DNA of 64,000 nt, from contig DATDCY010000012.1 of the NCBI GenBank assembly GCA_036524115.1, positions 26,867 to 90,866 of the forward strand, read 5' to 3'. Positions 1 through 8,849 of this stretch are shown one piece after another (position 1 is the first letter of the stretch; every line of letters starts with the position of its first letter). The notes beneath the pieces are model-generated. The model had not been told where the DNA came from. It searched no databases and saw nothing but the letters and a program-made list of their open reading frames with translations. The DNA comes from a bacterium (GTDB lineage: Bacteria > JAUVQV01 > DATDCY01). A program made the position numbers and the translations under genes.

Positions 1-1
1 C

Positions 2-67
2 CTCGCGGAGATCTTCATGGGGCACCCGATCGCCTCCGAGAGCGTGGAGCTCGCGCCCGTCCGCTGA
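2..67 (+). CDS. 3' end of an unidentified protein (partial)
   Basis: An open frame enters from the left edge and ends at TGA 65-67, giving about 21 C-terminal residues that include the stretch EIFMGHPIASESVELAPVR. The start and nearly all of the protein lie outside the window. No family can be assigned from this tail. It is convergent with the acyltransferase gene that ends at 111. Confidence 0.45.
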   Translation, partial: LAEIFMGHPIASESVELAPVR

Positions 68-110
68 AGCGGGACGCCTGACGTGCCCGCGCCCCCGCGC
101 GGGCGGCGCT

Positions 111-731
111 TCACGTGGCCAGGAGCGAGCCGATCCGCTCCATGAGGAGGGCCGCCGCCTCGTCGAGGTGGCCCCTGCCGCGGTGTTCCGCCCAGGCGGC
201 GGGGAAGGCCAGCGGCGGGCCGATGCGGACCGCGATCGGTCCCGGACGCGGCACGCGGTGGTGCCGGGAGTACGCCCTGAAGGAGCCGGCGATCGCGACC
301 GGTAGGAGCGGGACGCCGGCGCGCAGGGCCAGCAGCGCGGCCCCGGGCCTGGCGGCCTTGAGCGAGCCGTCGTCCGACCGTCCTCCCTCGGGGAAGATGC
401 CGAGGACCGATCCCGCCCGCAGGGCCTCCAGCGCGCGGCGCAGCGAGCCGAGGTCGCGCGGCGCGTTCTCGACGGGGATGGCGCCGGTGCGCGTGGCGAT
501 CCAGTGCACCAGCGGCCGCACGTACTGCGCGCGGTCGACGATGAACCGGACCGGCCGCGGGCAGGCGATGGCGAGCACGATGGGGTCGACGTAGCTCGCG
601 TGGTTCGCGGCGAGGATGCAGGGGCCGGCGGCCGGCACGTGGCCGGCGCCCTCCACCCGGAGGCGGAAGTACCACCGGGGCAGCATGGAGAGCGCCCGCA
701 GCGCCCGGTAGAAGGGCGTCTCGTCGATCAC
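111..731 (-). CDS. 1-acyl-sn-glycerol-3-phosphate acyltransferase (PlsC-like)
   Basis: 206 residues, close to the usual length of small PlsC/LPLAT acyltransferases. The HX4D catalytic motif is seen as NHASYVDP near residue 43, and the substrate-phosphate motif as FPEGGRS near residue 114 (the family has EGTRS). Such enzymes transfer an acyl chain to lysophosphatidate or a related lysolipid at the inner membrane in phospholipid synthesis. The exact acceptor cannot be read from sequence; an ornithine-lipid acyltransferase is possible. It is divergent from the EamA exporter across a 123-base gap with no clear promoter. Confidence 0.8.
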   Translation of the reverse strand: MIDETPFYRALRALSMLPRWYFRLRVEGAGHVPAAGPCILAANHASYVDPIVLAIACPRPVRFIVDRAQYVRPLVHWIATRTGAIPVENAPRDLGSLRRALEALRAGSVLGIFPEGGRSDDGSLKAARPGAALLALRAGVPLLPVAIAGSFRAYSRHHRVPRPGPIAVRIGPPLAFPAAWAEHRGRGHLDEAAALLMERIGSLLAT

Positions 732-854
732 GAGCCAACGCTACCAGATGGCGCCGCCCCGGGCCAGACGCCGCCGGCAGACGCGCGGGGACCGTGCCCT
801 GCGGGGCGGCGCGCCTCGCGCGGAGGAGCCGAAAAGGGGTATGCTCCCCGGACC

Positions 855-1793
855 ATGACGGCGGCCAATACTTCGCGGCGGGCGACGCTGCTCGGCGTCG
901 GCTCGATCCTGTTCTGGTGCTGGAGCGGCGCGTGCTTCGCGCGGGGCGGACGCATCTTCGGCCCCGGGGTCTACCTGACCCTGATGACGGCCACCGGCGC
1001 AGCGACCGACGCGCTGCTGCACGTGCTGCGCGGGCGCCCCCTGGCGGCGCTGTATCGCCTTCCCGTCCGCTTCATCGCCGCGGGGGCTGTCGGCGTGGCG
1101 GTCTACACGGTGCTGCTGGCGCTGGCGCTCTTCGCGGCCGCCCCCGCGGACCTCGGGCAGGTGAACCTGCTGAACTATCTCTGGCCGATCTGGATCGTGG
1201 TCTTCTCCAACGTGCTGCTGCCCGAGCGCGGCGGCCGGGCCGCGCTCTTCGGCGCGCTCCTCGGCTTCGCCGGCGTGCTCGCCGCGCGCGGGCCGGAAGG
1301 GCTCCTGCGCCTGCCCGAGCGCTGGCTCCCGCACCTGCTCGCGCTCGCGGCCGGCGCCCTCTTCGCGCTCTACTGCGTCCTCATCCGGCGCTGGCGCATC
1401 CCCGCGGAGCAGGAGGGCACGGCGCTGAACTTCGGCCTCTGCGCCGCGATGTCCGCCGCGCTGGCCGGCTGGCGCGGCGAGTGGTCAGCGCCCATCGCCT
1501 TCAGCCCCGAAGGGCTCTTCTGGGTCGTCTTCGGCGGCGTCGGTCCGGTTGCGCTCGGCTACCACTGGTGGGAGGCCGGGATGAAGCTCGGCAACGCGCG
1601 CCTGCTCGGCACCCTGGCGTACCTGATCCCCGTCGGCTCCAGCGTCATCCTCGGCCTGCTCTACCGGGAGGCGCTCGGCCCGGGGCTCTTCGCCGGCGCG
1701 GCGCTCATCGCGCTGGGCGCCTGGGCCGGCAACCGCACCCCGATCCGCGCGCACGTGCGGATCCAGCGGAACAGACCTGGTGATATGCCCTGA
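855..1793 (+). CDS. EamA/DMT-family exporter (YddG-like)
   Basis: 312 residues with about ten hydrophobic helices in two internal repeats, as expected for the drug/metabolite transporter superfamily. Features such as LNYLWPIWIVVFSNVLLPE and GYHWWEAGMKLGNARLLG are typical of the aromatic amino-acid exporter YddG branch. The start chosen is ATG 855 (MTAANTSRR), which leads straight into the first membrane helix. The frame is open upstream to 504, but that stretch is arginine-rich shadow sequence antisense to the plsC-like gene. An AAGGGG about 14 bases before the ATG is a poor ribosome site. Substrate is inferred from family only. Confidence 0.75.
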   Translation: MTAANTSRRATLLGVGSILFWCWSGACFARGGRIFGPGVYLTLMTATGAATDALLHVLRGRPLAALYRLPVRFIAAGAVGVAVYTVLLALALFAAAPADLGQVNLLNYLWPIWIVVFSNVLLPERGGRAALFGALLGFAGVLAARGPEGLLRLPERWLPHLLALAAGALFALYCVLIRRWRIPAEQEGTALNFGLCAAMSAALAGWRGEWSAPIAFSPEGLFWVVFGGVGPVALGYHWWEAGMKLGNARLLGTLAYLIPVGSSVILGLLYREALGPGLFAGAALIALGAWAGNRTPIRAHVRIQRNRPGDMP

Positions 1794-1919
1794 CCCGAGG
1801 TGATTGCACCGCACGTCGACACGGAAGGACTTGTCAGGAACCACCCGCAGCAGGCGCCAAGGTCGAAGCACGGCGAAATGCGGGATGAACCGAAGCACGA
1901 TAACAAGTCTGCTTTTCCG

Positions 1920-1939
1920 ATCCGCGCCTGCGCGCGGAT
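1920..1939. terminator. Hairpin between convergent genes, weak terminator
   Basis: A perfect 8-bp inverted repeat, ATCCGCGC then CTGC then GCGCGGAT, lies between the convergent EamA gene and the peptidase gene. On the plus strand it is followed only by TTTCGC, so it lacks a proper U tract. It could end EamA transcription weakly. On the minus strand there is no U tract. Confidence 0.35.
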
Positions 1940-1952
1940 TTCGCGGCGGGGA

Positions 1953-4900
1953 TCAGCGCGGGACGAGCTGAGCCTCGGCGGTCCGCTCCTCCCCGCCGCG
2001 GGTGAACCGCAGTGCGACCTTTCCCGGCTGCAGTGCCTTGAGCTCGGCCGAGAGCGCCTTGAGCCCGGCCAGCGCCCTGCCGTCGATCGCCAGCAGGATG
2101 TCGCCGGCGTGCAGGCCGGCGGCCTCCGCGGGGGAGCCGGAGACGACGCCGTCGAGGCGCACGCCGGGCCCGGTGAACGCGAAGTCGGGCACGACGCCGA
2201 GGCTGACCTTGCGCTCGCCCTCGCCGGCGGGCCCTGGCTGCGGGCCTGCCGCGGGCGGCGCGGCAGTGTCCGGCGGCGTCAGGCGCGCCTCCGCGCCGGC
2301 GAGGTGGCCGACGACTTCGGCCGCCAGCCCCGCGATCTTCACGAGGCCCGCCCCGTCGATCCTGTCCGCGGTGTCGCCCGGGCGGTGGTAGTCCGGGCTC
2401 GGCCCGCCGAAGATCTGCACGGCCGGCACGCCCGCGGCGCGCCACGTCACGTCGTCGCTCGCGTCGAGGTCGCCTGCGGCAAGCGCGGTCTCCACGCCCG
2501 CGAGGTAGCCGGCGCCGCGGAAGATGTGCACCCACTCGCGCGCAGACGCGCCCCCGAGGATCAGCGCCTTGCGGCCCTCGAGGCGCCCGACGGTGTCGAG
2601 GTTGACCATCGCGAACGTCCGGTCCGCGCCGTATTCCGGCCGGGAGAGGAAGTGCTTCGAGCCGAGTCGTCCCTGCTCCTCGCCCGCGAACGCGACGAAG
2701 ACAACGGTGCGCGCGGGCGGCGCCTCCTTCCAGAGGGTGCGCGCCAGCTCGAGCATCACGGCCACGCCGCTGGCGTTGTCGTCCGCGCCGGGGTGGGTCC
2801 GGCCGCGGTTCTCGGGGAGACAGCCGGGATCGCCGAGGCCGAGGTGGTCGTAGTGCGCGCCGATCACCAGCAGGGCCCGCGGCAGCTCGGGGCGCGAGCC
2901 CGGGAGCACGCCGACGACGTTCTTGAGCGACGCCTCGCGCGCCGGGGCGCCGCCGCTCGCCGCGAAGGCCTGGAACCACGTCCCGCCGTCGCCCCCGGGG
3001 CGCAGGCCGGCGGCGGCAAACGCCGCAGCGATCAGCTCCGCGGCCCGGTCCAGCTCCGGCGCGCCGAAGCCCCGGCCGCACAGCCCCGGGTCGGCAAGCG
3101 CCCGCACGTCGCCGAGCATCCGCTCCTGGGAAAAGCGCGGCGGCAGCGTTGCCAGCGGCGTGCGCGGCGGCAGCTTCCCGGGCGCGGGCGGCGCCCCGCC
3201 CGGAGCAAGAACGCGCGTCAGGGGCGAGCCCGACGTCGGCCACAGCCCCTTGGCGATGTTCGCGGGCTCGGCGCCCTCGAAGGCGAGGAACCCGTACTTC
3301 CCGTAGTGCGGCAGCTTGCGCCCGAGCCCCTCGGCGGCTGCCGGGACGTCGAGCGCCGCCCAGGAGAGAGTGAGCGCGGGGTCCGCGGGGTGGCGCGCGC
3401 ACAGCACGAAGGCGTTGCCGCGCCGTGCGATGGGCGCCTGCTCGAGCCGCACGTCGTTCTCGCCGAAGACGGCGCCGAGCGCGGCCGCGGCGTCCCGCGC
3501 CGCCGGGAAGAAGCGGTTCTCCCAGCCGAGGACGAACACCGCGCGGTCGCGGGGCAGCTCGGCGAGCGCGGCGTCCTCCACCGTCTCGACGCGCCCCGGC
3601 CCCGAGTGCTCCAGCAGGCCGGCGAGCGTGCGGTACGCGGCGGCGAGGTCGGGTGGCGCCGCGGCGGGGAGGACGACGAGCGCCTGTTCCGCGCCGAACG
3701 CGCGGCTGAGGGACGGCGGCGTCTCGTGCACGTCGAGGCGCCGAAAGACGTCGAACGCCGGGTCCACGTCGACGCGCACCGGCTTTCCGGGGAGGTCGCG
3801 GACCGTCGTCTCCGCCGTGCGGCCGGTCATCTCGACGACCGCGGTGACCGCCTGCGCCGAGCCCTCGACCGTGACCGCCAGCGGCACGCGCATCCGGTAG
3901 GGCGCGCCCTCCTGCGCCTGCTCGATGACCACGGCCAGGTCGCGGTCCCCGGCGCCCGCGGGCCGAGCTTCCCGCAGTCGCAGCTGTGGCGCGCCCGTGC
4001 GGGTCACCCACTGGTCGAAGAACCAGCCGAGGTCGCGTCCGGCCGCGCGCTCGAAGGCGGCCCGCACGTCCGCGAACGACGCCGTGCTGAAGCGCTTCTC
4101 GCGCCAGAACCCCCGCAACCCCGCGACGAAGGCGTCGTCGCCGATCTCGAGGCGCAGCATGTGAAAGAGCATCAGCGTCTTGCCGTAGCCGACCGCCTCG
4201 GTCACCGAGCCGTGCCGCGAGCGGAACGCGGTGAGGGGCAGGTCGCGCCCCGCGAGGACGAAGTCCGCGTACTTCTGCAGCGTCGTCCGCCGGTACTCGG
4301 CCCCCTCGCCGCGCTGCTCCTTGTCGAGATGGTCGGCGAGGTACGCCGTGAGTCCCTCCGACCAGTTGCCGGACCCGTAGTCGACGAAGACGCCGTTGCC
4401 CCACCAGGAGTGCAGGATCTCGTGCGGGAACGAGGTGTGCAGGATGAACGGGAAGCGGATGACCTTCGGGCCCAGCAGCGTGAACGAGGGCATGCCGTAG
4501 CCGGTCTCCCAGAAGTTCTCGACGGTCGACCAGGTGCCGTAGGGGTAGGGGCCGATGAGCTTCGCGTACAGGTCGAGGTAGCCGGTGGTCGCATCCAGGT
4601 ACTGGCGCGCAAGGGCGCCGTCAGGCTCTCGCAGGAAGACCAGCGCCTCCACGTCGCCCGCCCGGTCGCGATACTCTGTCCAGCGGTCGGCGACGAGGGC
4701 GATGTCGTCCTGCGGCACCTCGCACGCCCAGCGCACCCGCCGCCGCCCCGCTTCGACCGCGTGCGCCGTGCGGCTCCCCTGGCTCACGGCGTCCCAGCCC
4801 TCGGGGAGGTCGACGGCGAGCGAGAACGTCACGGTGCCCCCCGCCTCGAGCGCCGGGTACCAGCCCGAGGCGCCCGTGAGGAAGACGCCGGCGTCCGAGA

Positions 4901-5369
4901 TCGTCCCGCGCGTTTCCTTCTGCCCCCGGGCGTACTCCTCGCCGACCTGCTCGATCGGGTGGTCGATCGCGCCGCGGTAGGCGAGCGTGGCGACCGCCGC
5001 GCCCGCCGGGAGCACGAGCCGGTAGCGCGCGAACTCCGCGTCGGAGCCGGCCTCCTCGAGCCGGGCGCCCGCCTCCGCGACCGCGGGCTGCATTCCAGGG
5101 TGCAGTCTGATGACAACGGGCGCCGTCGGCGGCGCCGGGAACGTCAGCGTGTCGCGCACGGCAATGGTGTGCGCCGCCGGCTCGATGGTCACCGCCAGCT
5201 CGTGCCGCACGGCCGGCTCGGCGCGCACCGCAGCGGACGCAGTGAGGAGCATGGACAAGGCCGCGATCCCGAGCACGCGCGGGGGTGACAGCGGCGTAAG
5301 CCGCGCCAGAGGGGGCGCAGCCCCCATGGGAGCGCCCGCAAGCCAGCGTTGCCGGGCGAACAACTTCAT
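1953..5369 (-). CDS. Secreted metallopeptidase: M1-like, M28 and PDZ domains in one chain
   Basis: 1138 residues. An N-terminal hydrophobic export signal ends near residue 50. The M1-like domain (about 55-460) has zinc motif HEILH at 316-320 with a downstream Glu in GNWSEGL (E338) and YGKTLMLFHML near 395. The usual exopeptidase GAMEN motif is replaced by GMPSF (292-296). The M28 domain (about 760-1040) has a full ligand set: GAHYDH (H839), GADDNASG (D863), AGEEQG, NLDTVG and YHRPGDT. A PDZ domain closes the chain (about 1045-1135). It probably degrades peptides in the periplasm. The start is 7 bases after the stop of the upstream lipoprotein gene, suggesting coupling; ATG 5327 is an alternative. 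Confidence 0.85.
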   Translation of the reverse strand: MKLFARQRWLAGAPMGAAPPLARLTPLSPPRVLGIAALSMLLTASAAVRAEPAVRHELAVTIEPAAHTIAVRDTLTFPAPPTAPVVIRLHPGMQPAVAEAGARLEEAGSDAEFARYRLVLPAGAAVATLAYRGAIDHPIEQVGEEYARGQKETRGTISDAGVFLTGASGWYPALEAGGTVTFSLAVDLPEGWDAVSQGSRTAHAVEAGRRRVRWACEVPQDDIALVADRWTEYRDRAGDVEALVFLREPDGALARQYLDATTGYLDLYAKLIGPYPYGTWSTVENFWETGYGMPSFTLLGPKVIRFPFILHTSFPHEILHSWWGNGVFVDYGSGNWSEGLTAYLADHLDKEQRGEGAEYRRTTLQKYADFVLAGRDLPLTAFRSRHGSVTEAVGYGKTLMLFHMLRLEIGDDAFVAGLRGFWREKRFSTASFADVRAAFERAAGRDLGWFFDQWVTRTGAPQLRLREARPAGAGDRDLAVVIEQAQEGAPYRMRVPLAVTVEGSAQAVTAVVEMTGRTAETTVRDLPGKPVRVDVDPAFDVFRRLDVHETPPSLSRAFGAEQALVVLPAAAPPDLAAAYRTLAGLLEHSGPGRVETVEDAALAELPRDRAVFVLGWENRFFPAARDAAAALGAVFGENDVRLEQAPIARRGNAFVLCARHPADPALTLSWAALDVPAAAEGLGRKLPHYGKYGFLAFEGAEPANIAKGLWPTSGSPLTRVLAPGGAPPAPGKLPPRTPLATLPPRFSQERMLGDVRALADPGLCGRGFGAPELDRAAELIAAAFAAAGLRPGGDGGTWFQAFAASGGAPAREASLKNVVGVLPGSRPELPRALLVIGAHYDHLGLGDPGCLPENRGRTHPGADDNASGVAVMLELARTLWKEAPPARTVVFVAFAGEEQGRLGSKHFLSRPEYGADRTFAMVNLDTVGRLEGRKALILGGASAREWVHIFRGAGYLAGVETALAAGDLDASDDVTWRAAGVPAVQIFGGPSPDYHRPGDTADRIDGAGLVKIAGLAAEVVGHLAGAEARLTPPDTAAPPAAGPQPGPAGEGERKVSLGVVPDFAFTGPGVRLDGVVSGSPAEAAGLHAGDILLAIDGRALAGLKALSAELKALQPGKVALRFTRGGEERTAEAQLVPR

Positions 5370-5375
5370 CGGGCG

Positions 5376-6440
5376 CTACGGTATCCAGTCGGCGATGAAG
5401 ATGTTGAACTCGTGCGGCCCCGCCGCCCCGCGCGTCGAGCACCACAGAAGCTTCTTCCCGTCCGGGCTGAACATCGGAAAACTGTCGAAGCGCGCCCCGT
5501 ACGTCACCCGCTCGACGCCGCTGCCGTCCGTGTTGACCAGGTACAGCGAGAACGTCCGCTTCTGCGCATCGTGCATGTTCGACGCGTAGATGATCTGCCG
5601 CCCGTTCGGGTGCATGAACGGACTCCAGTTGGCGTCGCCCGAGCGCGTCACCTGCGTCTGCCCGCTGCCGTCCGCGTTCATGTAGTAGATCTCGGCGCGG
5701 GTCGGCCGCATCAGGTTCTTCGCCAGCAGCTCCCGGTACTCCGCGATCTCCTCGGGCTTCTCGAGGTAGTTGCTGCGGTAGACGATCTTCGTCCCGTCCC
5801 AGGAGTAGAACGGCCCGCCGTCGAAGCCGACGCGGTTGGTCAGCCGCTTCACGTCGCTGCCGTCCGGCTTCATCGTGTACAGCTCCAGGTCGCCGTCGCG
5901 CACGGAAGTGAAGACGATGCGCGAGCCGTCGGGCGAGACCGCGGCCTCGGCGTCATAGCCGGGCGTGTCCGTGAGGCGCACGGGCGTCCCGCCATCCAGG
6001 GCGCGGGCGAAGATGTCGTAGTCGGGGTAGAGCGGCCAGACGTAGCCGAGGCTGCGGTCGGCCGGCGGCGGGCAGGCGGGGCTGCCGAGGTGCGTCGAGG
6101 CGTAGACGAAGCGTTTGCCGTCCGGGAAGAAGAACGAGCACGTCGCCCGCCCCTCGCCGGTGGAGACGAGCCGCACGTCGGAGCCGTCGGGGTTCATGGT
6201 GAAGATCTGGTCGCACTCGAAGGGCGGCCGCGTGGACTGGAAGACGATGCGGCCGCCGTCGAGCGAGAAGTACGCCTCCGCGTTCTGGCCGCCGGCGGTG
6301 AGCTGGCGCACGTTGGCCAGGTGCCGCTCCTGCGGGTCTCGCAGCCCCGAGGGCTTCGAAGCCTGGGTGGAGGCACAACCCGCGCATGCCGCAACTGCAG
6401 CGAGCATGAGCGCCGACTGCCCGAGCCGTTTCCCTGTCAT
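5376..6440 (-). CDS. TolB-like beta-propeller (WD40/PD40) lipoprotein
   Basis: 354 residues. The signal peptide ends in a lipobox (AAVAAC or ACAGC, Cys19 or Cys22), so it is likely an outer-membrane lipoprotein. The body is made of about six TolB/PD40 blades with repeats such as FSLDGGRIVFQS, VSPDGSRIVFTS and FSPDGKKLLWCS, with conserved NPDGSDV/NADGSG turns. The start is ATG 6440, with AGGAGGAGGA about 8 bases upstream; the frame stays open further but overlaps the neighbouring gene. It lies between the ChaN-PDZ lipoprotein gene and the M1/M28 peptidase gene in one operon, so it may act as a scaffold for that peptidase. That link is inference. Confidence 0.8.
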   Translation of the reverse strand: MTGKRLGQSALMLAAVAACAGCASTQASKPSGLRDPQERHLANVRQLTAGGQNAEAYFSLDGGRIVFQSTRPPFECDQIFTMNPDGSDVRLVSTGEGRATCSFFFPDGKRFVYASTHLGSPACPPPADRSLGYVWPLYPDYDIFARALDGGTPVRLTDTPGYDAEAAVSPDGSRIVFTSVRDGDLELYTMKPDGSDVKRLTNRVGFDGGPFYSWDGTKIVYRSNYLEKPEEIAEYRELLAKNLMRPTRAEIYYMNADGSGQTQVTRSGDANWSPFMHPNGRQIIYASNMHDAQKRTFSLYLVNTDGSGVERVTYGARFDSFPMFSPDGKKLLWCSTRGAAGPHEFNIFIADWIP

Positions 6441-6517
6441 CTTCCGAATCCTCCTCCTCTCGACCTGTCCCAGGGCAGGCTGCGGGAGTCCTGCCGCTGC
6501 GCACCCCCGTCGGTGGC

Positions 6518-7852
6518 CTATTTCTTGTGCATGCCCGGCGGCGGCTCCGGCGGGGCCGCCAGGGTCGGCGTCACCGTGACTTCGGCGTCGCCGCGCTTGA
6601 GCACCACCGTCGCCGTGTCCCCCGCCTTCTTGCCGTTGATCACGATGATCACGTCGCCCTGCTCGGCGATCGGGAAGCCGTCGATCGAGACGAAGGCGTC
6701 CCCGGCCTGGACGCCCGCCGCGGCGGCGGCCGAGCCCGGGACGACCTTGTCGACGTACACCGTCTTGTCCTCCGCGCGCAGCACGACGCCGAGCCGCACC
6801 CGCTTCTTCTCGACGTCCTCGTACGGCACCAGCCACGCGAAGTCCCCGGGCAGCAGCGGGATCTCGGGGACGTCGACGTCCATCGTCAGCTCCTCGCGCA
6901 GCTCCTCGGGGATCGAGATCTCCTCCGGGAGGACGATGACCTGCGGCCAGGCGGCGCGGCGCAGCACCCGGCGCGGGATGCCCAGGCCGTAGCGCACGTG
7001 GAAGCCGCCGGCGACGACCACCATCTTCTTCCCCTCGCCGGCCGGGCTCCTGAGGTAGTCGACCACCCGCGAGGCCATCGTCTCGTCCCAGAGGACCTGC
7101 GTCCGGAAGAAGCTCTCGAACATCTTCTCCTTCGCGGCCTCGGAGCGCCGCTCCCGGGCCGTCGCCTCCATCCAGTCCTCATCGGGGTTCGCGGCGCGCG
7201 CGGCCGTGCCGTGCCCGGCGTCGTGCCCCCCGAACACCGCCTCGAGCAGGGCGCGCTGGTAGGGGTCGGAGAAGTCCGTCTCCGGCACCTTGGCGGCCAG
7301 CTCCGGCGGCAGCGGGCCGGATCCCGCGGCGGCGAACTGCTTCTGGGTCTCCTTCGCCGGGTCCAGCGCGATCACGTCCAGCCGGCGGTCGCGCGCGAGC
7401 TCGAGGATGCCGCGGTAGTTGCCGAAGTCGGAGCCCCAGTTGTCGAACCACTGGGACTCCTTGAGGAACTGCGGCTCGGTCAGCTCGCCGCGCACCCAGC
7501 GGTCGAGCGCGGGCTGCTGCGGCACGCGGAACATCTCCATGCCGATCGCGACCTTCCCGGGGTGGCGTCGCTCCAGCTCGGCGATGATGCGCCGCTGCGC
7601 CTCGTGCGCCTGGAAGTTGCTGTGCATCTCGCCGATGTAGACGACCTTGGCGGCGTCGACGATGTCCATCATCTGCTCGAAGCTCATGAGCAGGCCGGTC
7701 GGCATGTGGACGATGTCGCCGGCCTGTGGGGCGCGTGCGAGGGGGTAGGGCGAGAGCCCGCTGCCTGCCTCGGGTACCCGCGCGCCCGCGCAGCCGGCCA
7801 GGAGGGCGGCGCCGAACGAGAGCACAAGAAGGGCCATGGATCGTGACGTCAT
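6518..7852 (-). CDS. ChaN-family (haem-binding uptake, Tiki-like) lipoprotein with C-terminal PDZ
   Basis: 444 residues. Lipobox LLAGC (Cys21). Residues about 40-310 match the ChaN/DUF399 fold: KVVYIGEMHSN, an ALDRWV region with WFDNWGSDF, and VVAGGFHVRYGLGIPRR near the end of the domain. This superfamily includes haem-binding lipoproteins and Tiki-type metalloproteases. A PDZ domain with GSAAAAAGVQAGDAFVSIDG follows at about 360-430, then a proline-rich tail. The start is ATG 7852; the longer frame to 8008 has no signal peptide in front. It is the first gene of the operon with the TolB-like and M1/M28 genes, all with exported products and two with PDZ domains, which suggests an envelope proteolysis or metal-uptake unit. 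Confidence 0.75.
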   Translation of the reverse strand: MTSRSMALLVLSFGAALLAGCAGARVPEAGSGLSPYPLARAPQAGDIVHMPTGLLMSFEQMMDIVDAAKVVYIGEMHSNFQAHEAQRRIIAELERRHPGKVAIGMEMFRVPQQPALDRWVRGELTEPQFLKESQWFDNWGSDFGNYRGILELARDRRLDVIALDPAKETQKQFAAAGSGPLPPELAAKVPETDFSDPYQRALLEAVFGGHDAGHGTAARAANPDEDWMEATARERRSEAAKEKMFESFFRTQVLWDETMASRVVDYLRSPAGEGKKMVVVAGGFHVRYGLGIPRRVLRRAAWPQVIVLPEEISIPEELREELTMDVDVPEIPLLPGDFAWLVPYEDVEKKRVRLGVVLRAEDKTVYVDKVVPGSAAAAAGVQAGDAFVSIDGFPIAEQGDVIIVINGKKAGDTATVVLKRGDAEVTVTPTLAAPPEPPPGMHKK

Positions 7853-7944
7853 GTCGTTCACCTCGTCGTGGGTTGCGTCCTGCGATCCTACGCCAGATTT
7901 GAGCGTCGGGGCTGCGAAAAGTTCCGCCGGGGGCGGACGGGGGG

Positions 7945-8781
7945 CTAGCCGGAGGAGCGGCCCCCGGGCCGGTGCGCGAGCTTCTCCCGCCTCAGCCAGT
8001 CGAGCCACTCGCGCTGCTCGTCCGAGAGCAGGCCCTTCTGCGCCGCGACGAAGGCCGCCCAGGCCTCCGCGCTCTCGAACCGGACGCCGTAGTACCCGCT
8101 CGCGAAGGAGCCGCGGCCGGTGAAGTAGATCTCGCCGCCGGGGGAGACGTCGACCATGAGATCGTGGTTCTTGTAGATCACCGACTCGCCGACCTGCGAG
8201 ACCGTCCCCTCGCGCTGGCGACGCAGCTCGTCGTACACCAGGTAGGAGGCGCCGAGCAGCAGGAGCAGGGCCGCCGCCGTGCTGAGCTTGGCGACGCTCC
8301 GGTACGCCTGGGGGCTGAAGAGGTCCTGGATCGAGAAGGCCACGCGCCTGCCGATCGCGCGCTGGATGTCGCCGACGCGGGCGAGGGCCGGGCGGACCGC
8401 CCGTCCCGTGTAGTTCTCCACCTCGCGGATAGCCAGGTCGTCGAGGGGGTCGGCCATGGCCAGCCGCAGGACGTTGTTCTCCTCGAAGGCGAGGGGGATC
8501 ACGGCGTAGCGGTGGCAGATGTGCCGCGGGAGGACGCGCCGGACATCGGCGGCGGTCTCCTCATCCGGCCGTACGACGGGGAGGTCCAGCTGCTGCGAGA
8601 GCGCCTTGAGGAGCTGCTCGTCGCTGATGAGCTTCATGCGCACGAGGAGGTAGCCCAGCCGGCGCAGGCCGCCGGCCTGGACGCGCAGCGCCCGGTCGAG
8701 CTGGTCCCTGGCGATCAGCCCCTGTCCCACGAGCAGCTCGCCGAGATACGGTCTGCCGCCGCGGTCCCTCGGTGCCGCCAT
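7945..8781 (-). CDS. Membrane-anchored orphan MshEN (c-di-GMP-binding type) protein
   Basis: 278 residues. Residues about 10-145 form an MshEN (GspE N-terminal) domain with the two tandem motifs expected for c-di-GMP binding: YLGELLVGQGLIARDQLDRA (from residue 12) and RRLGYLLVRMKLISDEQL (from 40). No ATPase domain follows. Instead there is one transmembrane helix (about 168-186, AALLLLLGASYLVYDEL) and a C-terminal region of about 90 residues with GGEIYFTGRGSFASGYYGVRF and a basic tail. The start is ATG 8781, with GGAGAGGAGG upstream. Known MshEN domains sit on secretion or pilus ATPases; this detached, membrane-bound form is likely a c-di-GMP effector or adaptor (inference). Confidence 0.75.
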   Translation of the reverse strand: MAAPRDRGGRPYLGELLVGQGLIARDQLDRALRVQAGGLRRLGYLLVRMKLISDEQLLKALSQQLDLPVVRPDEETAADVRRVLPRHICHRYAVIPLAFEENNVLRLAMADPLDDLAIREVENYTGRAVRPALARVGDIQRAIGRRVAFSIQDLFSPQAYRSVAKLSTAAALLLLLGASYLVYDELRRQREGTVSQVGESVIYKNHDLMVDVSPGGEIYFTGRGSFASGYYGVRFESAEAWAAFVAAQKGLLSDEQREWLDWLRREKLAHRPGGRSSG

Positions 8782-8849
8782 GCTCGTACGCCTCCTCTCC
8801 CCGCGTTCCCGCCGGACGAGGGCGGGACCCTGCGTTCTCCGTCCCCCGG

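Noticed and set aside
504-854. N-terminal extension of the EamA gene
   Set aside because: The extra residues are antisense to the PlsC-like gene and precede the first membrane helix without a ribosome site.
1800-5288. 1162-codon open frame on the plus strand
   Set aside because: It lies fully antisense to the M1/M28/PDZ peptidase gene, whose motifs are intact. Its product is Arg-, Ala- and Glu-rich without domains, the usual mirror frame in GC-rich genes.
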